Below, in pieces: positions 30,349 to 38,718 of a stretch of 64,000 nucleotides of DNA. Positions within the stretch are counted from its first letter, which is position 1; every line of letters starts with the position of its first letter. The DNA is from Geodermatophilus normandii (GTDB taxonomy: Bacteria > Actinomycetota > Actinomycetes > Mycobacteriales > Geodermatophilaceae), in the NCBI RefSeq assembly GCF_003182485.1, contig NZ_QGTX01000001.1, forward strand, positions 930,001 to 994,000, in the 5' to 3' direction. The notes beneath the pieces are model-generated. The model made no database searches. It saw only the letters and a list, made by a program, of their open reading frames with translations, and was not told the origin of the DNA. A program made the position numbers and the translations under genes.

Positions 30349-31062
30349 TCACTCCTCGGGCCCGACGGAGGGCGACGTGCCGTGGACGGGACCGGCCCGG
30401 CAGGCCCCCACCGCGCCAGTCCCGCGCCGCCGCAGCCGGACGACCGCGGCAGCAGTGACCGACACGGCAGTGACGACGGCGAGCATCAGCGGCGACCCGG
30501 CGCGCGCGGCCCACGCCGTCAGCTCCGGCACCGACGCGCCCACGCCCACCTGCAGCACCGTCCCCGGCACGAGGCCGAGCGCCGTCCCCGCCGCGTAGGC
30601 CCCGAGCGGCACGGCCGACAGCCCCGCCGCGTGGCTCAGCGCGCTGAACGGCACCACCGGCAGCAGCCGCCCGACGAGGACGGCCACGAACCCGCGGCCG
30701 GCCACCGCCCGGTCCACCGCCGCCAGCCGCGGACCGGCCAGCCGGACCACGGTCTCCCTCCCGAGCCACCGGGACAGGCCGAAGGCGGCCAGCGCGCCCA
30801 GCATGCCGCCGGCGAGGGACACGGCGAGCCCCGTCCAGAACCCCAGGACGACGCCCAGCAGCACGCACAGCGCCATCCGCGGGACCGGCCCGACGAGCAG
30901 GGCACCCGTGGCGAGGGCGAGCAGCACCAGCCCCGGCGCGCCGGCGCCGGCCACCCAGCGGCGCACGGCGTCGACGTCGGGGAGCTCGACGGTCAGCGCG
31001 ACGACGGTCCCGGCGGCGAGCACGGCGAGCAGCGCGCCCGCCCGCAGCCACGACGTCCGCAC
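30349..31062 (-). CDS. TVP38/TMEM64 (DedA superfamily) membrane protein
   Basis: Membrane protein of 237 residues of the SNARE-associated/VTT-domain superfamily, some members of which move phospholipids or undecaprenyl phosphate between leaflets. It shows several helices, the domain signature GRGFVAVLVGRLLPVVPFSALSHAAGL region (FVAVLVGRLLPVVPF), and GAYAAGTALGLVPGTVL. GTG 31062 is favoured because it precedes the first helix (WLRAGALLAVLAAG). The frame is open to 31143. It is divergent from the GH3 lipoprotein gene, 92 bases apart. Confidence 0.85.
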   Translation of the reverse strand: MRTSWLRAGALLAVLAAGTVVALTVELPDVDAVRRWVAGAGAPGLVLLALATGALLVGPVPRMALCVLLGVVLGFWTGLAVSLAGGMLGALAAFGLSRWLGRETVVRLAGPRLAAVDRAVAGRGFVAVLVGRLLPVVPFSALSHAAGLSAVPLGAYAAGTALGLVPGTVLQVGVGASVPELTAWAARAGSPLMLAVVTAVSVTAAAVVRLRRRGTGAVGACRAGPVHGTSPSVGPEE

Positions 31063-31154
31063 CGGCCCATGGTGCCGTGCGGAGGACGTCGTCCCGGTCT
31101 GCACACTGGGGATCCCGCCGTCGACGCCGCCTCCCCGCGGCACCGAGGAGCTCG

Positions 31155-32357
31155 ATGCGCCCGCCCGTCCGGACCCGCCCGGCCGCCCTGTTGGCGCTCG
31201 CCTGCCTGGTCCTGTCCGCCTGCTCCGGGTCGGCGGAGGACCCGCCGGTGACCACCTCCCCGGCGACGGCGAGCAGCACCCGCTCGGAGGTCACGGTGCC
31301 GGAGGCGGCCGACCCCGTCGACGCCGCCCTCGCCGGGATGGACCGCCGGGCGCAGGTCGCGCAGCTGTTCGTCGTCGGCGTGCAGCTCGACGACCTCTCC
31401 CCCGGAGACGACCTGGTCGCCGACGGCGTGGGCGGCGTCTTCCTCGCCGGCCGCTCGCGGGCCCCGGCGGCCGAGCTGGCCGCCGTCACCGGCCGCTGGG
31501 CCTCCGGTGCGCCCGGTCCGCGCCCGTGGGTCGCGGTCGACCAGGAGGGCGGCCAGGTCCAGGCGCTGCAGGGTCCCGGCTTCGACCGGCTCCCCGCCGC
31601 CGACGAGCAGGGGCAGCTGCCCCCCGACCGGCTCGCCGCGCTCGCCGGCACGCTCGGCGCCCAGCTCGCCTCGGCCGGGGTCACCCTCGACCTGGCGCCG
31701 GTCGCCGACGTCGTCCCGGCCGGCACCGAGGAGGGCAACGACCCGATCGGCGCCTTCGGCCGGCAGTACGGCAGCACCGCGGCCGACGTCGTCCCCGACG
31801 TGCGCGCGGTCGTCGACGGGCTGGCCGCCCACGGCGTCACCGCGACGCTCAAGCACTTCCCCGGCCTCGGGCTGGTCGACGCCACCACCGACGAGGTCGC
31901 CGGTGTCACCGACCCGGTCACCACCGCCGTCAGCGAGCAGGTGACCGCCTTCGGCGAGCTCGCCCGCTCCGACGCCGAACCGTTCGTGATGGTCTCCTCG
32001 GCCACCTACCCGCGGCTGGACCCGGACGCTCCCGCCACGTTCTCTCGGCGGGTCGTCACCACCCTGCTGCGTGGCTTCCTCCGCTTCGACGGCGTGGTGA
32101 TCACCGACGACGTCGGCGCGGCCGTCGCCTTCGAGGACGTGCCGCCCGGCGACCGGGCGGTCCGCTTCCTCGGGGCCGGCGGCACGCTCGTGCTCACCGT
32201 GGACGCCGAGATCTACCCGGAGATGCTCGACGCCGTCCTCGCCCGCGCCGAGGCCGATCCCGCGTTCTCCGCCACGGTCGACGCCGCCGTGCGCACCGCG
32301 CTCGCCGCCAAGGCCCGGGCGGGCCTGCTCCAGCAGGTCCGCGCCCCGGCCCGTTGA
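31155..32357 (+). CDS. Family 3 glycoside hydrolase lipoprotein (NagZ-like)
   Basis: Lipoprotein of 400 residues. The signal peptide ends in a lipobox with Cys23 (LVLSAC), so it is membrane-anchored outside the cell. The GH3 domain is of the beta-N-acetylhexosaminidase type: VDQEGGQVQAL, DLAPVADV, TLKHFPGLG and the nucleophile Asp in VVITDDVGAA. NagZ enzymes normally read KHFPGHG with a His-Asp acid/base pair. Here that His is Leu (KHFPGLG), so activity or specificity may differ. ATG 31155 has GAGGAG five bases upstream. A role in peptidoglycan turnover or envelope glycan trimming is likely. Confidence 0.87.
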   Translation: MRPPVRTRPAALLALACLVLSACSGSAEDPPVTTSPATASSTRSEVTVPEAADPVDAALAGMDRRAQVAQLFVVGVQLDDLSPGDDLVADGVGGVFLAGRSRAPAAELAAVTGRWASGAPGPRPWVAVDQEGGQVQALQGPGFDRLPAADEQGQLPPDRLAALAGTLGAQLASAGVTLDLAPVADVVPAGTEEGNDPIGAFGRQYGSTAADVVPDVRAVVDGLAAHGVTATLKHFPGLGLVDATTDEVAGVTDPVTTAVSEQVTAFGELARSDAEPFVMVSSATYPRLDPDAPATFSRRVVTTLLRGFLRFDGVVITDDVGAAVAFEDVPPGDRAVRFLGAGGTLVLTVDAEIYPEMLDAVLARAEADPAFSATVDAAVRTALAAKARAGLLQQVRAPAR

Positions 32358-32433
32358 CCGCCCGGGGGTCGGCGTCGATCCTCTGCGACCGGACGGCGGC
32401 GGACGCCGTCGCCGCGAGCAGGAGGAGCGCACC

Positions 32434-33003
32434 GTGGACCACCCGGCGACGACAGCCCGCCCCCGTGCCGTGGTCGCCGCGGTCATGCTGGCGTTCCTCC
32501 AGGCCGGCCTCTACCTGGGCGGCGTGGTCTGGCAGAGCGTGGACGTGGCCACCTCGGACACCGGGCTCGAGGACCTCGGCCCCGCGGTGGTGGCCGTCCT
32601 CGGGATCAGCGCGCTGGGCACGCTGCAGGTGCTCGGCGGGCTCGCCCTGCTGCGCCACTCCCGCAGGAGGCTCCTGGTGGCCGCCTCCTGCGTCGACGCC
32701 GCCGCCTGCGGCGTCCTGCTCCTGGTCGTGGGCCTCGATGCGTTCGGGGGCGCCCTGTCGACCGCTGACCTCCTCGCGCTCGGGCTGGGGCTGGCCCTGC
32801 TGACCGGTCCGGTCCTGCGACTGGTGCTGCTCGGCCGCCCGCGGGTGGCCGCCTGGGCCGGCACCCGGCGCACCGCGACAGGCACCCGCGTCGTCCTGGC
32901 CGTCGTCCTCGCCGCCGGCGTGCTGGCCCTCGCCTCGACCGTCCTGCTGGTGCTCGCCGCACAGCAGGACCTCGTCGGCGCCCCCGTGGTCCCGCCCGGG
33001 TGA
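32434..33003 (+). CDS. Four-helix membrane protein, related to the next gene
   Basis: Membrane protein of 189 residues with four or five helices (VAAVMLAFLQAGLYLGGVVW, VVAVLGISALGTLQVLGGLALL and others). GTG 32434 is preceded by AGGAGGAG. The order AFLQAGLYL, GGLALLR, SCVDAAACGVLLLV, RLVLLGRPRVAAW matches the next gene (AFVQAGLFL, GGTWLLR, SCVEAGLLGLLFLV, RLVLVLQPRVAAW), so the pair is a tandem duplication. This copy lacks the Cys-rich C-terminal domain of its neighbour. Function unknown. Confidence 0.7.
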   Translation: MDHPATTARPRAVVAAVMLAFLQAGLYLGGVVWQSVDVATSDTGLEDLGPAVVAVLGISALGTLQVLGGLALLRHSRRRLLVAASCVDAAACGVLLLVVGLDAFGGALSTADLLALGLGLALLTGPVLRLVLLGRPRVAAWAGTRRTATGTRVVLAVVLAAGVLALASTVLLVLAAQQDLVGAPVVPPG

Positions 33004-33100
33004 GGCCCGCGCGTGGTGCGTTGACCGCCCGTCCGGCGCAACCGATCCTGACGGCCGGACGACGGGACGGCTCCGTCGCGCGAGGACGGGACCGGCGCCC

Positions 33101-34021
33101 ATGAGCGACCAGTACGGCTGGCAGGCGGCCCGGTGGCCGGCACCGGCGCCGACGACGCCCGCACCGGTGGGCGCCCGCCCGGGCCAGGCGACGGCCGCCG
33201 CGGTCCTCGCCTTCGTGCAGGCCGGGCTGTTCCTGCTGCTGGTCCTGGTGGTCACGATCGCCTCGGTGGTCGGCGACGGCCCCGGGAGCGAGGTCGGCAT
33301 CGCCGTCCTGGTCACGCTGGCGGCCTGTGCGCTGGCCGGGTTCGACCTCCTCGGTGGCACCTGGCTGCTGCGCGGGACCGGCCGCACGATGCTGCTGGTC
33401 ACCTCGTGCGTGGAGGCCGGCCTGCTCGGCCTGCTGTTCCTGGTCGCGCTGGTCGACGTCTCGACCGGCAACCCCGTCGACCCCGGAGGTGACGCCCTCG
33501 GTCTGGTGGTCGTGCTGCTCCTGCTCGCCGTCCCGGTGGTGCGGCTGGTGCTGGTCCTCCAGCCCCGGGTCGCCGCCTGGGTCGCCGGCCGGCAGCGGAC
33601 GCGCACCGGCCCGCCCGTGTGGGCACCGCACCTCGGGCAGTGGGTCCCCGGGCCCGCACCCGCGGCCACCTCGACCGCCGCCGCGGTGGCCACCCTCGTG
33701 CCGGTGGGCGTGCTCGCCCTGGTGGCCACCGTGGCGCTCGCCGTGTCGGGCTCCTCCACCGTGGTCGTCGACGACTTCGGCACCGGCTACACCGGCTCCG
33801 GGGTCCCGTCCGACCCGCCGTCGCCGGGTGACGCCGACTTCGACGTCCGGTTCGACGGCGACGCCCGGGACTGTCACGACGGCGACATGGCCGCCTGCGA
33901 CGACCTCTACGTCGAGACGCCGGTCGGTGACCCGTACGAGGAGTACGGCTCCACCTGCGGCGGCCGGCTGGACGACGAGACCTACGGCGACTGCGTCAGG
34001 ATCTTCGGCCCGACCGACTGA
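33101..34021 (+). CDS. Membrane protein with C-terminal Cys-containing actinobacterial domain
   Basis: Protein of 306 residues. A short Pro-rich cytoplasmic start is followed by four helices related to those of the preceding gene, another helix (TLVPVGVLALVATVALAV), then a soluble tail of about 80 residues. The tail reads DCHDGDMAACDDLY, PYEEYGSTCGGR, GDCVRIFG. This spacing of four Cys (DC-x6-AC, TCGGR, DC) occurs at the end of many actinobacterial membrane proteins and lipoproteins of unknown role. It is probably extracytoplasmic and disulfide-bonded. The neighbouring paralogue has the helices without the tail. Confidence 0.72.
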   Translation: MSDQYGWQAARWPAPAPTTPAPVGARPGQATAAAVLAFVQAGLFLLLVLVVTIASVVGDGPGSEVGIAVLVTLAACALAGFDLLGGTWLLRGTGRTMLLVTSCVEAGLLGLLFLVALVDVSTGNPVDPGGDALGLVVVLLLLAVPVVRLVLVLQPRVAAWVAGRQRTRTGPPVWAPHLGQWVPGPAPAATSTAAAVATLVPVGVLALVATVALAVSGSSTVVVDDFGTGYTGSGVPSDPPSPGDADFDVRFDGDARDCHDGDMAACDDLYVETPVGDPYEEYGSTCGGRLDDETYGDCVRIFGPTD

Positions 34022-34042
34022 CCGGTCCCACCCCGAGGGCGG

Positions 34043-34198
34043 TCACGCGACGTCCCAGTCGGTGCCGTCGACGTCCTCCCCGGCGCGTGACCGGCCTCTC
34101 TCGCGCCGCTCCGCCATCCGGATCACCCTGCCGAGGACGACGGCCACGCCCAACGCCAGCACCGGCCACACGAGCACCAGCCACACCCACCACGTCAC
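34043..34198 (-). CDS. Tiny one-helix membrane protein
   Basis: Protein of 51 residues starting at GTG 34198. It begins VTWWVWLVLVWPVLALGVAV, then LGRVIRMAERRERGRS and an acidic end (GEDVDGTDWDVA). One aromatic-rich transmembrane helix starts at the very N-terminus, followed by a short charged cytoplasmic tail. It is clearly related to the next gene at 34305-34472 (VPWWVWVIVLWVVLG then GKVVEAADRR), 106 bases away on the same strand. Function unknown. Confidence 0.65.
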   Translation of the reverse strand: MTWWVWLVLVWPVLALGVAVVLGRVIRMAERRERGRSRAGEDVDGTDWDVA

Positions 34199-34304
34199 GA
34201 GGCCTCCCGCCGTTCCCCCGGCGCCCGTGGTGACGCCTCGGCACGGTCAGGCTACGGAGCGTCGGGGATCCGCGCAGGCCGGTACCGCCGGGACGCGGCC
34301 GGTC

Positions 34305-34472
34305 TCACGAGGCCCGGCGACCCTCGGGCGGCGCCTTCTCCTCGTCGGCACGAGCGGGCCGCTGGCCCCTGAGCTCACGCCGGTCGGCCGCCTCGACCAC
34401 CTTGCCCACGCTCACCGCCAACGCGGTCCCGAGGACCACCCACAGCACGATCACCCACACCCACCACGGCAC
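34305..34472 (-). CDS. Tiny one-helix membrane protein, paralogue of the previous one
   Basis: Protein of 55 residues from GTG 34472: VPWWVWVIVLWVVLGTALAV helix, then SVGKVVEAADRRELRGQ and a charged, low-complexity tail. W-W-V-W near the start and G-[RK]-V-[IV]-x-x-A-[DE]-R-R after the helix are shared with the protein at 34043-34198. The frame is open upstream to 34604, but the conserved start of the family supports GTG 34472. Function unknown. Confidence 0.65.
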   Translation of the reverse strand: MPWWVWVIVLWVVLGTALAVSVGKVVEAADRRELRGQRPARADEEKAPPEGRRAS

Positions 34473-34672
34473 GTGGTCCCCCAGCCGACGGACGGCCCCC
34501 GTGGTCTGCGGGTGGGTTACCCGGAGGAGGGCACGGCGAGACATGGGGAGGACGTGTGATCCGCACCTGATGGATTGCCCACAACGGACCGGCCGGGTAC
34601 ACATGACGGGACCGCGTCTCCAGCCACCGGGACGGGATCACCCGCGCAGGCTGCGCGACCGGGAAGGGCACC

Positions 34673-36790
34673 GTGGGGGACGCAGGACAGACCGGGCCGC
34701 TCGGGAGCGCCCCGGCCCGCCAGCACGTCGACGAGATGGCCGCGTCGCTGCGCGGCGAGCTGGCGATGCAGGCCGCCGGCATCGGGACCTTCGACTGGGA
34801 CCTCGTCACCGGCGTGCTCGACTGGGACGAGCGGCTCGTGGCGCTGTTCGGCTACGACGACGCGACCTTCGAGCGCACGATCGACGGCTTCACCGCCCGG
34901 CTGCACCCCGACGACCGCGACGAGGTCGTCGCGGCGCTGCAGACCGCCGTCGACGAGTCCGGTGAGTTCAGCGCGCTCTACCGCATCTGCCTGCCCGGCG
35001 CCGTCACCCGCTGGATCTCGGCCCAGGGCCGGGCGCTCGCCGACGTCCACGGGGTGGCCACCCGGCTGCTCGGCGTGGCCTACGACGTCACCGACCAGCG
35101 TGGCGAGGCCCTCGGCGTGGCCGAGGTCCTGGAGGCGATGCCGGCCGGCTTCTACTCGCTGAGCCCCGACTGGCGCTTCACGCACCTCAACGCCGAGGCC
35201 GAGCGGCTGCTGGGCCGCCGGCGCGAGGACCTGCTCGGCGAGGTCATCTGGGACGCCTTCCCCGCCGCGGTGAGCTCCCTGTTCGAGGAGAGCTACCGCC
35301 GCGCCGTGCTGACCCGCGAGCCGGTGTCCTTCGAGGCGTACTACCCCGCACCGCTGGACGGCTGGTACGAGCTGCGCGCCTGGCCGACGACGGACGGCCT
35401 GTCGGTCTACTTCCTCGAGGTCACCGACCGCGTCCGCGCCCAGGAGGAGCTGCGCCGCACCGCCGAGCGGACGCTCACCGTGGCGCGCATCAGCACCGAG
35501 CTGGCCGGGTCGATGGACGCCGACGTCGCCACCGGCCAGGTGCCGCGGATGGTCGTCCCCGCCCTCGCCGACGCCTGCATCGTCAGCGTCCTCGACGAGC
35601 ACGGCCACACCCGGACCGTGAGCAGCTGGCACGCCGACGAGGGCTCCCGTGACCTGCTGCAGCGCTACGCCCGGTCCCGCGCGGCCGCCCTCGCCGGCAT
35701 CCCCGCGGTGGCCCGGATGCTCACCACCGGCGAGCCCCTGCAGCTCGACGGCGAGCAGACGCTGGCCACCACGCCGGCCGGCGAGCCACGCGAGCTGCTG
35801 GCCCGGCTGGCTCCCCACGCGGCGCTCGCCCTGCCGCTGCGCGGGCGCAGCCACACCCTGGGCCTGGTCTCGCTGCTCTACCTCGACGGCCGCTCCCCGA
35901 CCGCCGACGAGGTCGCCACCCTCCGCGACGTCGCCGACCGCCTCGGCATGGCCCTCGACAACGCCCGCCTCTACGGCGCCCAGCGCCAGCTGGCCCTGCA
36001 GCTGCAGCACTCGATGCTCACCGCGCCGCCGGAGCCCGACCACGCCGAGATCGTCGTCCGCTACTTCCCCGCCGCCGAGGCGGCCGCCGTCGGCGGCGAC
36101 TGGTACGACGCCTTCCTGCAGGCCGACGGCGCGACGACGCTGGTCATCGGCGACGTCGCCGGACACGACTCGGCCGCCGCCGCGACGATGGGCCAGCTGC
36201 GCAGCCTCGTCCGCGGCATCGCGCTGAGCACCGGCGCCGGGCCCGCCGCGGTGCTGAGCGACCTCGACCGCGCGATGGAGCTGCTGCGCTTCCGCACCCT
36301 CGCCACCGCCGCGGTCGCCCGCTTCGAGCAGACGCCGGGCGAGATCGACCGGGGCACCACCCGGATGCGGTGGTCCAACGCCGGGCACACCCCGCCGATC
36401 CTGCTCACGTCCGGCGGCGACGTCCGCGTCCTCGCCACCGAGCGCGCCGACATGCTGCTCGGTGTCGACCCGGAGGCGCCCCGGCGCGAGTGGGTCGTCG
36501 AGCTCGAGCGTGGCGCCACCGTGCTGCTCTACACCGACGGCCTGGTCGAGCGCCGCGACGCCGACCTCGACGCCGGCACCGCCCGGCTCGTCTCGGCGCT
36601 GGCCGACCTCGGCGACCGGCCGCTGCAGGAGCTCTGCGACCTGCTCGTCCAGCACATGGTCGACGGCCACCCCGACGACGACGTCGCGCTGGTCGCCGTC
36701 CGCCTGCACCCCCAGGACCGGCCCCGGCCGCGCGCCGCCGGGCCGGTCGACGTCCCCGGCTCGGTGCCGGCGGACCCCGCGGCCTCCTGA
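34673..36790 (+). CDS. PAS-PAS-GAF-SpoIIE (PP2C) phosphatase
   Basis: Soluble sensor phosphatase of 705 residues that probably dephosphorylates an anti-sigma-factor antagonist to control a stress sigma factor. Domain order: PAS at about 25-135 (GIGTFDWDLVTGVLDWDERL), a second PAS at about 150-260 (FYSLSPDWRFTHLNAEAERL), GAF at about 275-435, and a SpoIIE/PP2C domain at about 460-690. The last domain carries the metal-binding GGDWYDAF and VIGDVAGHDSAAAATMGQL, then SNAGHTPPIL, LYTDGLVERRD and HPDDDVALVAVR. GTG 34673 follows GGGAAGGG. No anti-sigma factor gene is adjacent, so its partner is elsewhere. Confidence 0.93.
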   Translation: MGDAGQTGPLGSAPARQHVDEMAASLRGELAMQAAGIGTFDWDLVTGVLDWDERLVALFGYDDATFERTIDGFTARLHPDDRDEVVAALQTAVDESGEFSALYRICLPGAVTRWISAQGRALADVHGVATRLLGVAYDVTDQRGEALGVAEVLEAMPAGFYSLSPDWRFTHLNAEAERLLGRRREDLLGEVIWDAFPAAVSSLFEESYRRAVLTREPVSFEAYYPAPLDGWYELRAWPTTDGLSVYFLEVTDRVRAQEELRRTAERTLTVARISTELAGSMDADVATGQVPRMVVPALADACIVSVLDEHGHTRTVSSWHADEGSRDLLQRYARSRAAALAGIPAVARMLTTGEPLQLDGEQTLATTPAGEPRELLARLAPHAALALPLRGRSHTLGLVSLLYLDGRSPTADEVATLRDVADRLGMALDNARLYGAQRQLALQLQHSMLTAPPEPDHAEIVVRYFPAAEAAAVGGDWYDAFLQADGATTLVIGDVAGHDSAAAATMGQLRSLVRGIALSTGAGPAAVLSDLDRAMELLRFRTLATAAVARFEQTPGEIDRGTTRMRWSNAGHTPPILLTSGGDVRVLATERADMLLGVDPEAPRREWVVELERGATVLLYTDGLVERRDADLDAGTARLVSALADLGDRPLQELCDLLVQHMVDGHPDDDVALVAVRLHPQDRPRPRAAGPVDVPGSVPADPAAS

Positions 36791-36810
36791 GCCGGGCCTG
36801 GGGTCGGCCC

Positions 36811-37647
36811 GTGATCGTCGTGACCGCCGCGGGCGGACCCACCGGCACCGCCGTCGTCGGGGCGCTGCGGGCGCGCGGCGAGCGGGTGCGCGCCGTCGTC
36901 GCCACCCCCGGGCCGCGGCCGGAGCTCGAGGCGCTGGGCGCCGAGGTCGTCGCCGCCGACCTCACCGGCGACCTCACCCCCGTGCTGGCCGGCGCCGGCG
37001 CCCTGTACCTGGTCTGGCCGAACTTCGACCCGCGCGAGGAGACCGGCGCCCCCGCCGTCCTGCGGGCCGCCGCGCGCGCCGGGGTGGGGCGGCTGGTCTA
37101 CCACTCGGTGCTGCGGCCGCAGCTGCGGTCGATGCCGCACCACGCCGCCAAGGACCGCGTGGAGGAGGCGCTCGACGACGCCGTCGCCGGCACCGCCGCC
37201 CGCTGGCGGGTGCTGCAGCCGTGCGCCTACGCCGACAACCTCGACGCGCAGGTCGCCGCCGCCTCCGACAGCGGCCGGCTGCCCAGCTCGTGGGGGCTGG
37301 AGCGCGCGCAGTCGTTCGTCGACCTGCGCGACGTCGCCGAGGCCGCGGCCGTGCTGCTCACCGAGGACGGTCTGGACAGTGGCACCTTCGAGGCGGCCGG
37401 GCCGCACGAGCTCACCGCGCCCGACGTCGCCCGGCTCGCCGGCGCGCACCTGGGCCGGGAGGTGACCGCCGTCGACGCCGACCCTCCGGCCGACGACGGC
37501 TCCTACGCCCGCCGGTGCCTGCGCGCGATGTTCGCCTCCTACCGCGCGCACGGGTTCACCGGCAGCCCGCGGGTGCTCACCGCGCTGCTCGGCCGCCCGC
37601 CCCGCACGTTCGCCGAGCACCTCGCCGGCCGGCCCGGGAGCCACTAG
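36811..37647 (+). CDS. NmrA-like NAD(P)-binding protein
   Basis: Atypical short-chain dehydrogenase family protein of 278 residues, probably an NAD(P)H-dependent quinone- or redox-sensing oxidoreductase. It starts with a Rossmann motif of the NmrA kind (VIVVTAAGGPTGTAVVGALR), followed by VVAADLTGDLTPVLAGAGALY, RLVYHSVLRP and VDLRDVAEAAAVLL. It lacks the YxxxK pair of active SDRs, as NmrA proteins do. GTG 36811 lies 20 bases after the SpoIIE stop. The gene ends with a TAG stop (37645-37647), which matters because UAG also encodes selenocysteine in the convergent fdh operon 18 bases away. Confidence 0.83.
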   Translation: MIVVTAAGGPTGTAVVGALRARGERVRAVVATPGPRPELEALGAEVVAADLTGDLTPVLAGAGALYLVWPNFDPREETGAPAVLRAAARAGVGRLVYHSVLRPQLRSMPHHAAKDRVEEALDDAVAGTAARWRVLQPCAYADNLDAQVAAASDSGRLPSSWGLERAQSFVDLRDVAEAAAVLLTEDGLDSGTFEAAGPHELTAPDVARLAGAHLGREVTAVDADPPADDGSYARRCLRAMFASYRAHGFTGSPRVLTALLGRPPRTFAEHLAGRPGSH

Positions 37648-37665
37648 CGCTACAGGGGGCCGCCC

Positions 37666-38718
37666 TCAGCGGGTGACGGTCGGGGCGTGCCCGTTCTCCC
37701 GCGCGAGCTCCCGTGCGGCCAGGCGCTCCCGCTGGGGGACGACGGTGTACTTCGGGTCCCTGGCCGAGACCAGCCCGGCCTCGAAGACGCCGAAGCGGGT
37801 GAGCAGCGACCCGGCCGCCAGCAGCACCCCGGCCACCACCGCACCGGCCCGCTTCCGCCCGGCGACGACGGTCAGCGCGGCGCCCGCGGCGGTGCAGCCC
37901 CTGGCGATCCGCAGCAGCGTCCCGGGGCGGCCCTCGTGGTACGGCTCGCTGACGATGCCGTGCCCGCTCTCCACCCGGTGCATCACCGCGAGCTCGATCG
38001 CCGCACCGGCCACCGCGGTCCGCCGCGAGGGTCCGGCCTCGGCCACCGGCGTGAAGATCATGGTCACGCCCCCGCCGGCCGCCATCGCCGAGCCGCCGAA
38101 GACGAACGGCAGCTCGTCGTGGGCGGCGTGCCACGAGGGCACCGCGGTGTTGGCCAGCAGCACGGCCGTGTAGGTGGCCAGCGGCCCGCCGAACAGCGCC
38201 GAGACCACGCCGCCGAAGCGCTTGAGCCGCGGGAACCAGCCCAGCAGCTCCACGGCCGCCGTCGCCCCGGCCGCCGCCCCGAACGGCGCCAGGATGTAGG
38301 AGCCGACCGACAGCGGCGAGGTCGGCTTGAACACCCGCAGCATGTGCAGGAAGCGCTCGGGCCGGCCGAGGTCGTGGATGAGGAAGACCACCGAGGCGAT
38401 CGCCCCGCCGCCGGCGGTGTACCGGGCGGTGCGGGTGAGCGAGGGCCGGCCCGTCACGTCGGCCACCGCGGCGATGATCGACGACGACCCGGCCATCCCG
38501 CCGAGGAACAGGTACAGCGGGACGTCCGGTGACTTCCACACCGGCGGCTTGATGATCGGCCGGCCGTAGTACGACGTGAACTGGGCGTCCTCGACCATCG
38601 GCACCTCGCCGCCACCGCCGCGCCGCCCTCCCCGGCGCCGCCGCTTGCCGCGGGCCTCCGCGGCGGGGCCGTCGGCCCGCCGCCAGCCGGCCCCGGGCGT
38701 GGCCAGTCCCTCGGTCAC
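37666..38718 (-). CDS. NrfD-like membrane subunit of formate dehydrogenase
   Basis: Polysulfide-reductase/NrfD-type integral membrane protein of 350 residues with eight or nine helices. It anchors the dehydrogenase and probably passes electrons to quinone without heme. A basic cytoplasmic extension (GKRRRRGGRRGGGG) precedes TSYYGRPIIKPPVW, a typical NrfD start, and the helices LYLFLGGMAGSSSIIAAVA and ASVVFLIHDLGRPERFLHML, the latter carrying the family's conserved DLGRP. GTG 38718 overlaps the stop of the iron-sulfur subunit as GTGA. Third gene of the operon alpha-beta-NrfD. Confidence 0.9.
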   Translation of the reverse strand: MTEGLATPGAGWRRADGPAAEARGKRRRRGGRRGGGGEVPMVEDAQFTSYYGRPIIKPPVWKSPDVPLYLFLGGMAGSSSIIAAVADVTGRPSLTRTARYTAGGGAIASVVFLIHDLGRPERFLHMLRVFKPTSPLSVGSYILAPFGAAAGATAAVELLGWFPRLKRFGGVVSALFGGPLATYTAVLLANTAVPSWHAAHDELPFVFGGSAMAAGGGVTMIFTPVAEAGPSRRTAVAGAAIELAVMHRVESGHGIVSEPYHEGRPGTLLRIARGCTAAGAALTVVAGRKRAGAVVAGVLLAAGSLLTRFGVFEAGLVSARDPKYTVVPQRERLAARELARENGHAPTVTR

